Positions 23,014 through 30,937 of a stretch of DNA of 50,381 bases are shown here, piece by piece; position 1 is the stretch's first letter; each line of letters opens with the position of its first letter. The stretch spans positions 45,807 through 96,187 of the forward strand of contig NZ_AQUZ01000033.1 of assembly GCF_000372465.1 (NCBI RefSeq), in the 5' to 3' direction. The position numbers were made by a program, and so were the translations under genes. Under the pieces are notes generated by a model. The model had not been told where the DNA came from and made no database searches. It saw only the letters and a list, made by a program, of their open reading frames with translations. The DNA comes from Kribbella catacumbae DSM 19601. GTDB lineage: Bacteria > Actinomycetota > Actinomycetes > Propionibacteriales > Kribbellaceae.

Positions 23014-24135
23014 TCACTGCAAGTCGAGCAGATCCCGCAGCAATCGCCCGGACCCGGCCCAGGTCCAGTCGGTTTGCACCCAGGCTCGGCCGGCCTCGCC
23101 CATCGCCTTCGCCCGGGCCGGATCGGTCAGCAGTTCGATGAGTCGTACTGCGGTCGGGACCGGGTTGTACGGGTCGACCAAATAGCCCGTCTCGCCGTGC
23201 CGAACGGTGTCAGCAGCTCCGCCGGAATCACCGACGACGACCGGCTTGCCAGTCGCGGAGGCCTCCAGGGTGACGATGCCGAGTGCTTCCGGTTCGAGGC
23301 CGAAACGCCTTGTTCTGCAGGGCATTGCGAACACGTCGGCGGCATCGACGTACGGCGGGATCTCGTCCCACGGCACCGCGCCGGTGAAGCGCACGGCGTG
23401 AGCCACGCCGGTCTGCCTCGCCAGTTCCTCCAGCCGATCCCGATCCGGCCCGCCACCGACGATCAGGAGAACCGCCTCCGGCACCGCGGCGAGCACCCGC
23501 GGCCAGGCCCGGATCAAGGTGTCCTGCCCCTTGCGCGCCACCAGCCGCGAGACGCAGGCGACGACGGGCACACCCTCGAGCCCGAGGCCCTTGCGTACCT
23601 GCTCTCCCCCGCAACCCGGGAAGAACCTCGACGTGTCGACACCGGGAGTCAGCCGCCGCATCCGGTTCGCCGCGTCGACCGACAACGCGGCCGCGATCTG
23701 CTCCTGGCACCACGACGACACCGACGTCATCGTGTCGGCGGCATCACCGATTCGCCTCAGCGCCTGGCGCGCTCCCGGCGTACCGGCCCACCAGGTCTCG
23801 TGCCCGTGCGTCAGCGCGACGATCCGCCGCGCCCCTGCCTTGCGCAGCGCCGGTCCCATCAAGCCCAGCGGAGCCGCCGCGCCGAAGACAACCCGATCAG
23901 CGCCGTACTCCCCCATCACCCGTACTGCGCTCCGCGTGACCCGCCGCGTCGGCAGGAGCATCGTCGTCCGGTCCCGCACAACAGGAAAAGCCAGACCTGC
24001 GTCGTACTGCGTATCGCCGGGCATCCGCGAAGTCAGCACGACCAGGTCAGACAACTCGTCGCACAACGACCGGACGAAGGTCTCGATCCCGCCTTGCCGC
24101 GGCGGGAAGTCGTTGGTGACGACCAGGACCGTCAT
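23014..24135 (-). CDS. pimB: GT4 glycosyltransferase, PimB'-like mannosyltransferase
   Basis: A 373-residue GT-B enzyme. The N-terminal domain opens MTVLVVTNDFPPRQGGIETF, with the glycine loop PRQGGIE, and includes IVALTHGHETWWAGTPGAR. The C-terminal nucleotide-sugar domain has VVACVSRLVARKGQDTLIRA, LLIVGGGPDRDRLEELA and the EX7E region EPEALGIVTLEASATGKPVV. The closing GDSGGAADTVRHGETGYLVD is typical of PimB' (GDP-mannose: phosphatidylinositol monomannoside alpha-1,6-mannosyltransferase) of actinobacteria that make PIMs. It is the third gene of an operon, its start overlapping the M48 gene stop by 4 nt. The PimB' call is by recognition; a paralogous GT4 of different acceptor is possible. Confidence 0.82.
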   Translation of the reverse strand: MTVLVVTNDFPPRQGGIETFVRSLCDELSDLVVLTSRMPGDTQYDAGLAFPVVRDRTTMLLPTRRVTRSAVRVMGEYGADRVVFGAAAPLGLMGPALRKAGARRIVALTHGHETWWAGTPGARQALRRIGDAADTMTSVSSWCQEQIAAALSVDAANRMRRLTPGVDTSRFFPGCGGEQVRKGLGLEGVPVVACVSRLVARKGQDTLIRAWPRVLAAVPEAVLLIVGGGPDRDRLEELARQTGVAHAVRFTGAVPWDEIPPYVDAADVFAMPCRTRRFGLEPEALGIVTLEASATGKPVVVGDSGGAADTVRHGETGYLVDPYNPVPTAVRLIELLTDPARAKAMGEAGRAWVQTDWTWAGSGRLLRDLLDLQ

Positions 24136-25400
24136 TTCTTGACCAGCGGCGGAACCGGCTCGCCGTGCTCCGCCGCCCAGACCCGGCCCATCACGATCCG
24201 CTCGGGTGGCGTCGGGTGGCTGGCGAACAGCCAGTACCGCCAGCGGCTCGGCTCCAGACCGGAGATGTTGCGCACCGAGAGCTGGTGCTGCATCTCGATG
24301 AAGTCCGACGGATCGTTCGTCAACCGCAACGAGTGGTAGTCGGCACGCGCCTCGATCCGCCGGCTGACCAGGTTCTGCACCGGCGACGCGAGCGTCGTAC
24401 CGGCGACGATCAGGGCCAGCAGCAACGCGGTACGGCGTGGATCGGACATCCGGGCCCCGAGCAACAATCTCAGCAGGACCACAGTGAAGGCCGACCCGAG
24501 CGCGCCGATCAAGGTGCCGTGCAGGACGTCGCCCTCAGCGGCGTGACCGAGCTCGTGCGCGACCACCAGCCTGACCTGAGCCGGCGACGCGTCCTTCAGC
24601 AACGTGTCGTATACGACCAGCCGCCGGGTCGAGCCGAAGCCAGACACATAGGCATTGAGGGTCGTCGTCCGCTTGGACGCATCGGCAACCAGCACATCCC
24701 TGACCGGTACGCCGTCCTGGCGCGCGAGCTCCATGAACTCGTCCCGCTGCGAACCCGGCGCCATCGAGGTGAACTCGTTGAAGCGCGGCTCGACCAGCAC
24801 CGGGTACGCGAACGAGACGCCGAGCACCAGCACCGCCCCGGCGATCGCCGCGGGCGCCCACCACCAGGTCTTCCAGCGCTTGGCCAAGGCAATCAATCCG
24901 AGGCTGATGGCAACCAAAGCCAGTGCCATCAGCAACCAGTTGGTCAGCCGGTCACGCAGCCACAGGCTCCAGGGTTCCGTCGACAGACCGTACTTCTGGG
25001 TCACCCGCTCGGCCATGACGTCGGTCGGCAGGGTGATCACACTCGCGATCAGGCCGAGCAGGAGGACGACCACCGGGACGGCCAGGTACCAGCGGCGGAT
25101 CCGCGTCACGGCGTACAGGCGACGGCCGAGAGGGGTGAAGCCGATCGCCAGTGGGACGAGCAGCGACAGCGCCCAGGAGGTCGTTGACCACGGCAACAAC
25201 TCGTGCCGGAACTGTTGCTGGCGGTCGATCTCGGCGGTGGTGAAGTCGAGCGCGGCGTCCGGCTTCGGCAGATCGATCAGGTGCCACGGCGTGGTCGTGA
25301 TGATCACGACAGCGAGGGCGGCGGCGAGCAGCAGAGCGGCCGCCACCGGAGCCAACCTGGCGGCTCGCGCTGGAGCCGGCCCGGCGGCTCGGTCAGACAC
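24132..25400 (-). CDS. M48 family membrane metalloprotease (Ste24/HtpX-like)
   Basis: A 422-residue zinc protease with the HExxH motif at residues 282-286 (VVAHELGHAAEGD) and the third ligand Glu in RRIEARADYHSL. At least five hydrophobic helices precede the active site (for example APVAAALLLAAALAVVIITT, YLAVPVVVLLLGLIASVITL and WAPAAIAGAVLVLGVSFAYP). One or two more follow it, as in CAAX-protease-like M48A members. The substrate-channel segment TTTLNAYVSGFGSTRRLVVY is conserved in Ste24-type enzymes. It is coupled by overlaps to the MA-like peptidase (8 nt) and to pimB (4 nt). Probable role in membrane protein quality control or peptide processing. Confidence 0.87.
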   Translation of the reverse strand: MSDRAAGPAPARAARLAPVAAALLLAAALAVVIITTTPWHLIDLPKPDAALDFTTAEIDRQQQFRHELLPWSTTSWALSLLVPLAIGFTPLGRRLYAVTRIRRWYLAVPVVVLLLGLIASVITLPTDVMAERVTQKYGLSTEPWSLWLRDRLTNWLLMALALVAISLGLIALAKRWKTWWWAPAAIAGAVLVLGVSFAYPVLVEPRFNEFTSMAPGSQRDEFMELARQDGVPVRDVLVADASKRTTTLNAYVSGFGSTRRLVVYDTLLKDASPAQVRLVVAHELGHAAEGDVLHGTLIGALGSAFTVVLLRLLLGARMSDPRRTALLLALIVAGTTLASPVQNLVSRRIEARADYHSLRLTNDPSDFIEMQHQLSVRNISGLEPSRWRYWLFASHPTPPERIVMGRVWAAEHGEPVPPLVKK

Positions 25401-26931
25401 CGGCGAGCCTCTTCAGGTACTTCTGCCAGTCAGCCACGAACTCCTGCTCGGTCGTCCCGAGCACGGTCCGGAAGGCGTCCGCCAGCCCGGTCGGGCTCTT
25501 CGACGCGTGCACGGCCCGGTAGAACTTCACCAGCTTGCTCTGCCCCTCCCGCTCGCTGATCAGCCGGCAGGCCAGCCAGCCCGATTCATAGGCCAGGGGC
25601 AGCTCGGCCGACGAGGCGGCGAACGCTTCCGGGGCGGGCAGCGACTTCGGTACCTTGCCGGCCCGGACCGCCTTGAACAGTTCCTTCGCCGCCGATTCGT
25701 CCTGGACGGACACGGCGGTGAAGGCGACGTAGTCGGCGAACCCCTCGGCCAGCCACAACGGTACCGGCGAGGCAGTAGCGATCGAGGCGACGTGAGTGGT
25801 CTCGTGGGTCAGCACGATCCGGCGGCCCTGCTTGCCGAGCTCCTCGAACAGCTTCGGATTGGCGACGATCCGCAGCGGCGCACCGACCAGCGGGGTGTCC
25901 AGCTCGGCCATCGTGACCGCGGCGATCTGCGTGTAGGTGCCCGGCTGGGCGCCGAGCACGGACTCCATCTGGGTCTGCTTGGCGGGCAGGTAGACGACCG
26001 CCTTCTTCTTCCAGTTCTTGCCCCAGACCTTCGTCACCGACTCGACCGCGCGATCCGTGACGGTCGCGTACTCGTCCGCGTCGGCCTGCGAGTCGAGGCT
26101 GATCACCAAGCTGTGCTCACCCTTGGCGACCTCGATCCCGCCGAGCGCCCAGATCGGCCGCCGCTGCCCGGCCACGAACCGCTCACTGAAGGACGCCGCG
26201 TACGTCGTGTCGTCGCGCGTGACGAAGGTGACGGGCAGGGTCTCCCGGGCCGGTTTGGTGTCGAAGCCCGTCAGTTGCCAGGACACCTCGACCTGGGCCA
26301 GCCAGGACTCCGTGCCGCCGAGTTCGCTCTTGCGGTCCGGCGGGAGCGCGCCGGTGTCATCGCTCACGTAGCGCAACTGGAAGGTGGCCAACGGCAACTT
26401 GCCCAGGTTGCTGTAGATCGTCCGGGCCAGCTCGTCGAACTCCGTCGCCTTCGGGTCGATCGTGGACAAGAAGCTGGCCTTGCTCTCCTCCTGGATCGCG
26501 TCGGCCATCTTCTGCAGGACGGCCTGGCCCGCGGCGGCCCGGCGTACTCCCTCGGCTGCCTCGTCGGGGGTCGTGGAGTCGGACCCCGGAGTCTGCGCGG
26601 TGTTGCCGGGGGCCCCTGGATCGGCCGGAGCGTCGGCGATCTTGCGGAGACCGGCAAAGCCGGCGACGCCGACCAGGCAGACGGCCATGCCGAGCGCGAC
26701 CTTCTTGACGATCGGGCCGTGCGCCGACGTCCAGGTGCTGGCGACCCTGAGCGCCTCCGCCAGCGGCGCGCGCTGCTCCCCAGCACTCGCGGCATGCTGT
26801 GCCGGGATCTGGATCGTGGTCTGCTCCGACGGCGAAATCCGCTCCCCACCATCCGAGGTGGGCAGCGTGCCGCCGGGTTCGTCGACCACCTCAGCCCCTC
26901 GCTGCTCGCCTGCCCCAGTCAGGGAGGTCAC
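25393..26931 (-). CDS. Membrane-anchored MA-like (gluzincin) metallopeptidase
   Basis: A 512-residue protein. Residues 1-72 are a polar cytoplasmic region, 75-96 a single membrane helix (VKKVALGMAVCLVGVAGFAG), and 98-135 a Pro/Thr/Ala linker. The rest is extracellular. The zinc site is HETTH at residues 376-380 with the third ligand Glu396 in WLAEGFADY, the gluzincin pattern of Peptidase_MA-like enzymes. An NTF2-like sensory segment seems to lie before it (about 125-270: VLQKMADAIQEESKASFLST). It is the first gene of a three-gene operon with an M48 protease and PimB'. Substrate unknown. Confidence 0.83.
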   Translation of the reverse strand: MTSLTGAGEQRGAEVVDEPGGTLPTSDGGERISPSEQTTIQIPAQHAASAGEQRAPLAEALRVASTWTSAHGPIVKKVALGMAVCLVGVAGFAGLRKIADAPADPGAPGNTAQTPGSDSTTPDEAAEGVRRAAAGQAVLQKMADAIQEESKASFLSTIDPKATEFDELARTIYSNLGKLPLATFQLRYVSDDTGALPPDRKSELGGTESWLAQVEVSWQLTGFDTKPARETLPVTFVTRDDTTYAASFSERFVAGQRRPIWALGGIEVAKGEHSLVISLDSQADADEYATVTDRAVESVTKVWGKNWKKKAVVYLPAKQTQMESVLGAQPGTYTQIAAVTMAELDTPLVGAPLRIVANPKLFEELGKQGRRIVLTHETTHVASIATASPVPLWLAEGFADYVAFTAVSVQDESAAKELFKAVRAGKVPKSLPAPEAFAASSAELPLAYESGWLACRLISEREGQSKLVKFYRAVHASKSPTGLADAFRTVLGTTEQEFVADWQKYLKRLAGV

Positions 26932-26987
26932 GTCAGGTGCCTCCAGGGACAGTCAAACATGGGCGTGGGCGGGTGGAACAAACGAGG

Positions 26988-27018
26988 CGGCTCCGGGGGT
27001 GTTTGTCCCCCGGAGCCG
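26988..27018 (-). terminator. Strong hairpin after the NlpC/P60 gene
   Basis: CGGCTCCGGGGG and CCCCCGGAGCCG form a 12-bp perfect stem with a TGTTTGT loop, 22 bp beyond the NlpC/P60 stop. On the minus strand it is followed by CCTCGTTTGTTCC, a weak T-rich tail. It isolates the NlpC/P60 gene from the peptidase operon. Confidence 0.8.
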
Positions 27019-27040
27019 TAAAGCATGTCTGAACAGCAGG

Positions 27041-28105
27041 TCAGCCTGGGCGGACCGCGCCGGTGTAACCGCTCATGTAGTCGATATCGTCGGTCTTGAC
27101 CGGCTTGCTCGGATTCGGCGCGTGCACCATCCGGCCGTTGCCGATGTACATCCCGACGTGCCAGATCGGCGAGCCGTAGAAGACCAGGTCACCGGGCATC
27201 AGGTCGCCCCGGCTGATCCGGCGGCCTTCGCCGTACTGCGCTTTCGAGGAGTGCGACAGCGAGACGCCGGCCTTGCCCCAGGCGTACTTCGTCAGGCCGG
27301 AGCAGTCGAACGAGTTCGGACCTTCGGCGCCCCACACGTAGCGGTCACCCGCCTGCGCCATCGCGGCCTGGACTGCGACACCCGCCCGGCCATTGGCCGG
27401 TACCGGCACGTCGCCGCCCTTGTCGTCCATCCGGTCGTCGCCGCGGCTCGGGCGCTCGTCCCGGGCCTCCTGCTCTTCCTTCTCGTTCTCCTGCCGGATC
27501 CGCGCGCGCTCCGCGTCGCTCAGCTTGCCGAGGACCTTCTCGGCGGCGTCCAGGTTGGCCTGCAACTGCTTCTTCAAGTCGTTCTGCTGGGTCTGCACGG
27601 CCTGCAGCGCGCCGAGCTCGCTCTGCTCGCTGGCCTGCAGGTCGGCGAGCTTGCCCTGGGCGGACTGGAACCGGCGCAGTGCCGAGTTCTGCTGACCGGC
27701 GAACGCCTGCGCGGTAGAGGCCTGACTGAGGAACTGGTCGGGGTTCGTCGACAGCAACAGCTGCGCCGTCGTCGACATCCCGGAGGTCTGGTAGCCGGCC
27801 ACCGCGAGCGAGCCGATCTGCCGCTTGACTGTGTCGACCTGGGTCTGCTGCTTCGCGATCCCGGCCTGCAGCGCCTTGACCCGGATCTGCGACGCGGAGA
27901 TCTGGCCGCGGAGATCGTTGGCCGCTTCACCGGCGATCGACGCCTTGTTCTGCAGTTCGGCGACCTGGGCCTTGGCTTGTGCCAGGGTCGGCTTCGGATC
28001 GGCGTCCGCGCCGGTCTGGATGAAGATCACTCCAGCGACGACGGCGGTGGAGGTGATAGCGGCGAGGGCAATTCCCTTGAAGCGCTTCGTGCGGCCGATG
28101 GACAC
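27041..28105 (-). CDS. Secreted NlpC/P60 (C40) peptidoglycan endopeptidase
   Basis: A 354-residue cell-wall hydrolase. A signal peptide covers about residues 1-36 (KRFKGIALAAITSTAVVAGV). Residues 38-215 are a long Gln/Ala-rich coiled coil, then an Arg/Asp linker. The NlpC/P60 domain (about 240-354) has Cys268 in SFDCSGLTKYAW, His316 in PIWHVGMYIG and a further polar His328. The layout matches RipA/RPC-type D,L-endopeptidases that cleave the stem peptide at division septa. The GTG start at 28105 has a purine-rich GAGGAAGGGA upstream. It stands alone between a terminator and a 300-bp upstream region. Confidence 0.9.
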   Translation of the reverse strand: MSIGRTKRFKGIALAAITSTAVVAGVIFIQTGADADPKPTLAQAKAQVAELQNKASIAGEAANDLRGQISASQIRVKALQAGIAKQQTQVDTVKRQIGSLAVAGYQTSGMSTTAQLLLSTNPDQFLSQASTAQAFAGQQNSALRRFQSAQGKLADLQASEQSELGALQAVQTQQNDLKKQLQANLDAAEKVLGKLSDAERARIRQENEKEEQEARDERPSRGDDRMDDKGGDVPVPANGRAGVAVQAAMAQAGDRYVWGAEGPNSFDCSGLTKYAWGKAGVSLSHSSKAQYGEGRRISRGDLMPGDLVFYGSPIWHVGMYIGNGRMVHAPNPSKPVKTDDIDYMSGYTGAVRPG

Positions 28106-28411
28106 AGCCCGGTCGGTCCCTTCCTCTACTCGATGCCGTCCCCGTCAACCCCCCGGTCACGACCGGTCGGCCTACCCTCGGCGCTGAATCTTCGCTGCCC
28201 GGCCGGTCTGGTCAACCGACACTGCGAGGCAACGAGAGGTAACAGTAGTAACCGATTCGTGACCGGTGCAATTCGCCCCTCTGGTTTGATCCAAACTTAA
28301 CGTCGGGAAAGCCCTTCCAGGACCGCTCTCCAGCCTCTGCAGCAGCGTTCGTTCCGACACTCCTGACCGAGCACCCTCTGGGCCGGTACTGCGCCCGCAT
28401 CGCAAGGGCCC
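28106..28411. promoter_or_regulatory. Upstream region of the NlpC/P60 gene
   Basis: About 300 bp without a credible gene. It holds a direct repeat GTAAC-AGTA-GTAAC (28240-28253), which recalls the direct-repeat sites of the cell-envelope regulator MtrA, though the spacing is shorter than usual. A dyad GTTTG-ATC-CAAAC lies at 28285-28297. No ydaO (c-di-AMP) riboswitch could be recognised, although such riboswitches often precede cell-wall hydrolase genes in actinobacteria. Confidence 0.35.
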
Positions 28412-28680
28412 CTCCGCGGAGTCCTTGCGCAGTAGTCGCGTGCCGTCGGCGTCGTAGACGAACGAGGTCGCCTTGCCTGCCTTGTCAACGTTCTCGAGAT
28501 GTCCTTCCGCGTCGAAGGTGAAGGACTCGCCCGTCCCCGCGACGGTGCGGTTCTCGAGGTTGCCGCTCTTGTCGGACTGGTAGGTGTTGCTCGTACTTCC
28601 GGTCGTGACCTTCTGTACCGCGTGCGGATAGGCCTGCCCGGGCGCCGGGTGCTCGTAGGTGCTGTGACCCGGACGGCGAC
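28412..28680 (-). pseudogene. RHS/YD-repeat protein fragment
   Basis: On the minus strand one frame reads STYEHPAPGQAYPHAVQKVT, NTYQSDKSGNLENRTVAGTG, ESFTFDAEGHLENVDKAGKA and TSFVYDADGTRLLRKDSAEG. These are two YD/RHS repeats of the kind found near the end of the RHS cage. Neither the N-terminal part nor the RHS core with its toxin tail is present, and no start codon is seen. The fragment abuts the ricin-lectin fragment head to head. Confidence 0.75.
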
Positions 28681-28809
28681 AACCTCACCAACCAGGCTGG
28701 CCATTCACCGCGAGGCGCCGCGCCCGAAGCCGGCCCGAGGTGACATCAACAACGACGGAGCCGACGTGAGTAGGGTGCTCGACCACGGGTTCGGCCGGAC
28801 CGCGGTCTG

Positions 28810-29022
28810 GAACCTGCCCGCGAAGGTTGCTCGAACGACAACGGAGGCCAGATCGCGCCGGTCCCCGTGGATCGCTCCGACTGCCAGGCCTGGCGGATCG
28901 AACCGGCGAACGGCAGCTACACGATCACCCAGGTGAAGACCGGCAAGGCCATGGATGTGCCTGCCTGTAGTACGGGTAAGACACCGACCCTGAACATCTG
29001 GCCGTACTGGAACGGCCCGGGA
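28810..29022 (+). pseudogene. Ricin-type lectin domain fragment
   Basis: The frame reads GCSNDNGGQIAPVPVDRSDC, QAWRIEPANGSYTITQVKTG and KAMDVPACSTGKTPTLNIWP. This is a beta-trefoil (RICIN/CBM13-like) repeat with QAWRI in place of the QxW signature. It has no signal peptide or catalytic domain. At about 29022 it passes in frame into the XRE/NB-ARC remnant, so the two were joined by deletion. Confidence 0.65.
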
Positions 29023-29916
29023 AGCGTCCGGAAACCACGGACGAAATCGATCCGGCTGATCGCGAGCGCGCTCGACCTGTCCGCCGAAGAGACCGGACAG
29101 TTGCTCGCACTGATCGCCGACGCCCGCCCGCGTCCGGCCACGGGATCGCGGCCGCCCACCCGCCTGCATCAGCTTCCTGCCGCCGACGAGCATTTCACCG
29201 GCCGGTTCGCCGAACTGCGGGAGCTCGATGACCTGGTCTCGGACCACCCGTCCGCGCGCGTCGTCACGATCTCGGCCATCGCCGGCAGCGGCAAGACCGC
29301 GCTGGAAGTCAAGCCAGCCGATCAACCTGCCACTCTGGAAGAACGCTCGGCCCTGTACCGATCCCTGGTCACCGAGCGCCGGTTGCTTGTCCTTCTTGAC
29401 TACGCGGCCACAGCTGACCAAGTCCGGCCGTTGCTGCCCGGGTCGCCCAGCTGCGCGAGAGTGCGAGCAGATCGCGGCGGAGGACGAGGACCCGTACGGC
29501 GGGATGCTGGCTGTCTTCAACACGGCCTTCGCCTATCTGGAGGCCAAGGATCACGACCACGCTCAGGCCTTCTTCGAGAAAGCCCTGCCGATGGGTGATG
29601 CGCTCGGTGCGACAGACGTTGTCGCCGGCTGCATCAATGCGCTGGCGCATATCATGCAGGCCAACGGACAGCTTGAGCCGGCTCTCGCCCGTTTCCGCGA
29701 AAGTGCCGCCTTGGCCAGGGATACGAGCAACCTCCTCGGTCTCGCCCACGCTAGCGGGAACATTGCCCAGACGCTGGACGAGTTAGGCCGACCGGCTGAG
29801 GCAAGGTCTGCTTTCTGGCCGCCCTCGAGGCTGCCGAGCAGCTCGGCGATCCGCACCTCCAGGCGGACTTTCAGTCTCAGGTGGATCGACTGCACGCTGC
29901 TGAGACCATCGCGTGA
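29023..29916 (+). pseudogene. XRE/NB-ARC/TPR regulator remnant
   Basis: It starts inside an XRE-type HTH tail (RTKSIRLIASALDLSAEETG), then RLHQLPAADEHFTGRFAELR and a P-loop SAIAGSGKTAL. The rest of the NTPase domain is mostly gone; only LEERSALYRSLVTERRLLVL and VRPLLPGSPSC survive. After a frame change the TPR region continues (AVFNTAFAYLEAKDHDHAQA, CINALAHIMQANGQLEPALA, NIAQTLDELGRPAEA). Another shift near 29815 leads to the C-terminus LEAAEQLGDPHLQ...ETIA and TGA at 29916. At least two deletions and two frame changes are needed, so this is dead. Confidence 0.78.
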
Positions 29917-29925
29917 CCGTCGATA

Positions 29926-30198
29926 TCAGCCGAACTGCCGAGCCAGCAGACAACCCGCTTGGAAGCGGGACGTAGCGCCAAGTCCTTTGATCAGCGCGCT
30001 GATCTCGGAGCGGACGGTCCGCAGCGAGACATCGAGCTGGCGCGCAATCGTTGCGTCCTTGGCGCCCGTGGCCATCAGCCGGCCGATGGTGAGCTGGCGG
30101 TTGGTCAGCCTCGATGGGCAGCGTCCGTTGTCGAGGTCGAAGGCCCGGAACTCGGTCTGTGTTGGGCGCGCTGCCTGAACCGACTGCTCTACTGACAT
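29926..30198 (-). CDS. Small LuxR-type HTH protein
   Basis: A 90-residue protein made of a 30-residue polar N-terminus and a LuxR/GerE helix-turn-helix (LTNRQLTIGRLMATGAKDAT, IARQLDVSLRTVRSEISALI, LGATSRFQAGCLLARQFG). No receiver or sensory domain is present. It has GGGGAG 8 nt before ATG 30198, so it is probably expressed rather than a remnant. It lies 10 bp from the TPR remnant's end. It could be a stand-alone DNA-binding regulator like those in antibiotic and development clusters. Confidence 0.65.
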   Translation of the reverse strand: MSVEQSVQAARPTQTEFRAFDLDNGRCPSRLTNRQLTIGRLMATGAKDATIARQLDVSLRTVRSEISALIKGLGATSRFQAGCLLARQFG

Positions 30199-30285
30199 CG
30201 TGTATCTCCCCAGTTGTCGTCAGGCCCAAAAACTATCCAGGGTGATCAGTCGGGAACAGGCGGTTGACCGGCAGTTGGGAGGCAA

Positions 30286-30543
30286 TCAGGCGGTGTCCGC
30301 GGAGGTCTGCGGTCTCTGCCGGTGGTCTGGCTCCAGGTCGACGTTGTCGACGGCGTGCACCAGGCGCAGGGGTGGCACGAGACCGGACTGGGCCAGTACG
30401 TCGAGGGCGGCGAGCTCCTCGTCGTCGATGCGCAGGGAACTCTGCTCGGGTGGCATGCCGAGCACCACGCTGACCACGCAGTCCCGGCAGCCGGGACCTC
30501 TCATCACACACGCGTCGCAGTCGATCAGCACAACGTCCTCCAA
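30286..30543 (-). CDS. Conserved small cysteine-motif protein
   Basis: An 85-residue protein beginning MEDVVLIDCDACVMRGPGCR and continuing DCVVSVVLGMPPEQ, a CxxCx6CxxC pattern that suggests a bound metal or an oxidised pair. It then has LDVLAQSGLVPPLRLVHAVD. I recognise the shape from conserved actinobacterial hypothetical proteins located near NlpC/P60 and NYN-domain genes; no function is known to me. It is 87 bp upstream of the LuxR-type gene on the same strand. Confidence 0.68.
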   Translation of the reverse strand: MEDVVLIDCDACVMRGPGCRDCVVSVVLGMPPEQSSLRIDDEELAALDVLAQSGLVPPLRLVHAVDNVDLEPDHRQRPQTSADTA

Positions 30544-30763
30544 GGTGGGGAAGCACCCGGACTTGCATCCGGCTGAGAAGAACGCTAAAGACCCCCACCG
30601 ACAGTTTCCATCGACCGCCGGTCACCACCCCACTACGGCACAGCACGCCTCGCTCGCCTGGCTCGGCTTGGCCGAGTACACCGGTGCGCAGCCCCGGACC
30701 CGACTCATCCACCACCACGCCCGGCTGCGACCGGGCCGACTTCTTCGTCAGCCAGTCGACCAA

Positions 30764-30780
30764 GCCCACCAGTGGTGGGC
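30764..30780. repeat. Palindrome GCCCACC-AGT-GGTGGGC
   Basis: Perfect 7-bp arms with a 3-nt centre. It shares its arm core with the longer palindrome 60 bp away (30841-30865), so the pair may be two sites for one protein, or repeat copies. Confidence 0.5.
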
Positions 30781-30840
30781 ATGAACACCTTCTTGCGTCC
30801 TCGAACAGGGCACACCTTGTTCACGGTCATCGTTAGGGGT

Positions 30841-30865
30841 CCGAGCCCACCACCGGTGGGCTCGG
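30841..30865 (-). terminator. 11-bp perfect hairpin downstream of the NYN gene
   Basis: CCGAGCCCACC-ACC-GGTGGGCTCGG, perfect arms, 73 bp beyond the NYN stop. No T-run follows, but many actinobacterial terminators lack one. Confidence 0.55.
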
Positions 30866-30937
30866 CCGACGGTTCGCCTTCGGAGCCGCCGCGTCGGCGA
30901 AGTCCGTCGCCGAGCCGCTTGACCAACCGGCGTTGGG

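Larger units (their letters stand above)
30544..30937. other. Intergenic region with two related palindromes
   Basis: A 394-bp stretch without a convincing gene between the cysteine-motif gene and the end of the NYN gene, all on the minus strand. It should hold the promoter of the former and the terminator of the latter. Its main features are the palindromes at 30764-30780 and 30841-30865, described separately. Confidence 0.5.

Noticed and set aside
28106..28411. ydaO (c-di-AMP) riboswitch upstream of the NlpC/P60 gene
   Set aside because: Expected by analogy, but none of the conserved ydaO core segments could be found on the minus strand. Only a direct repeat and a small dyad are present.
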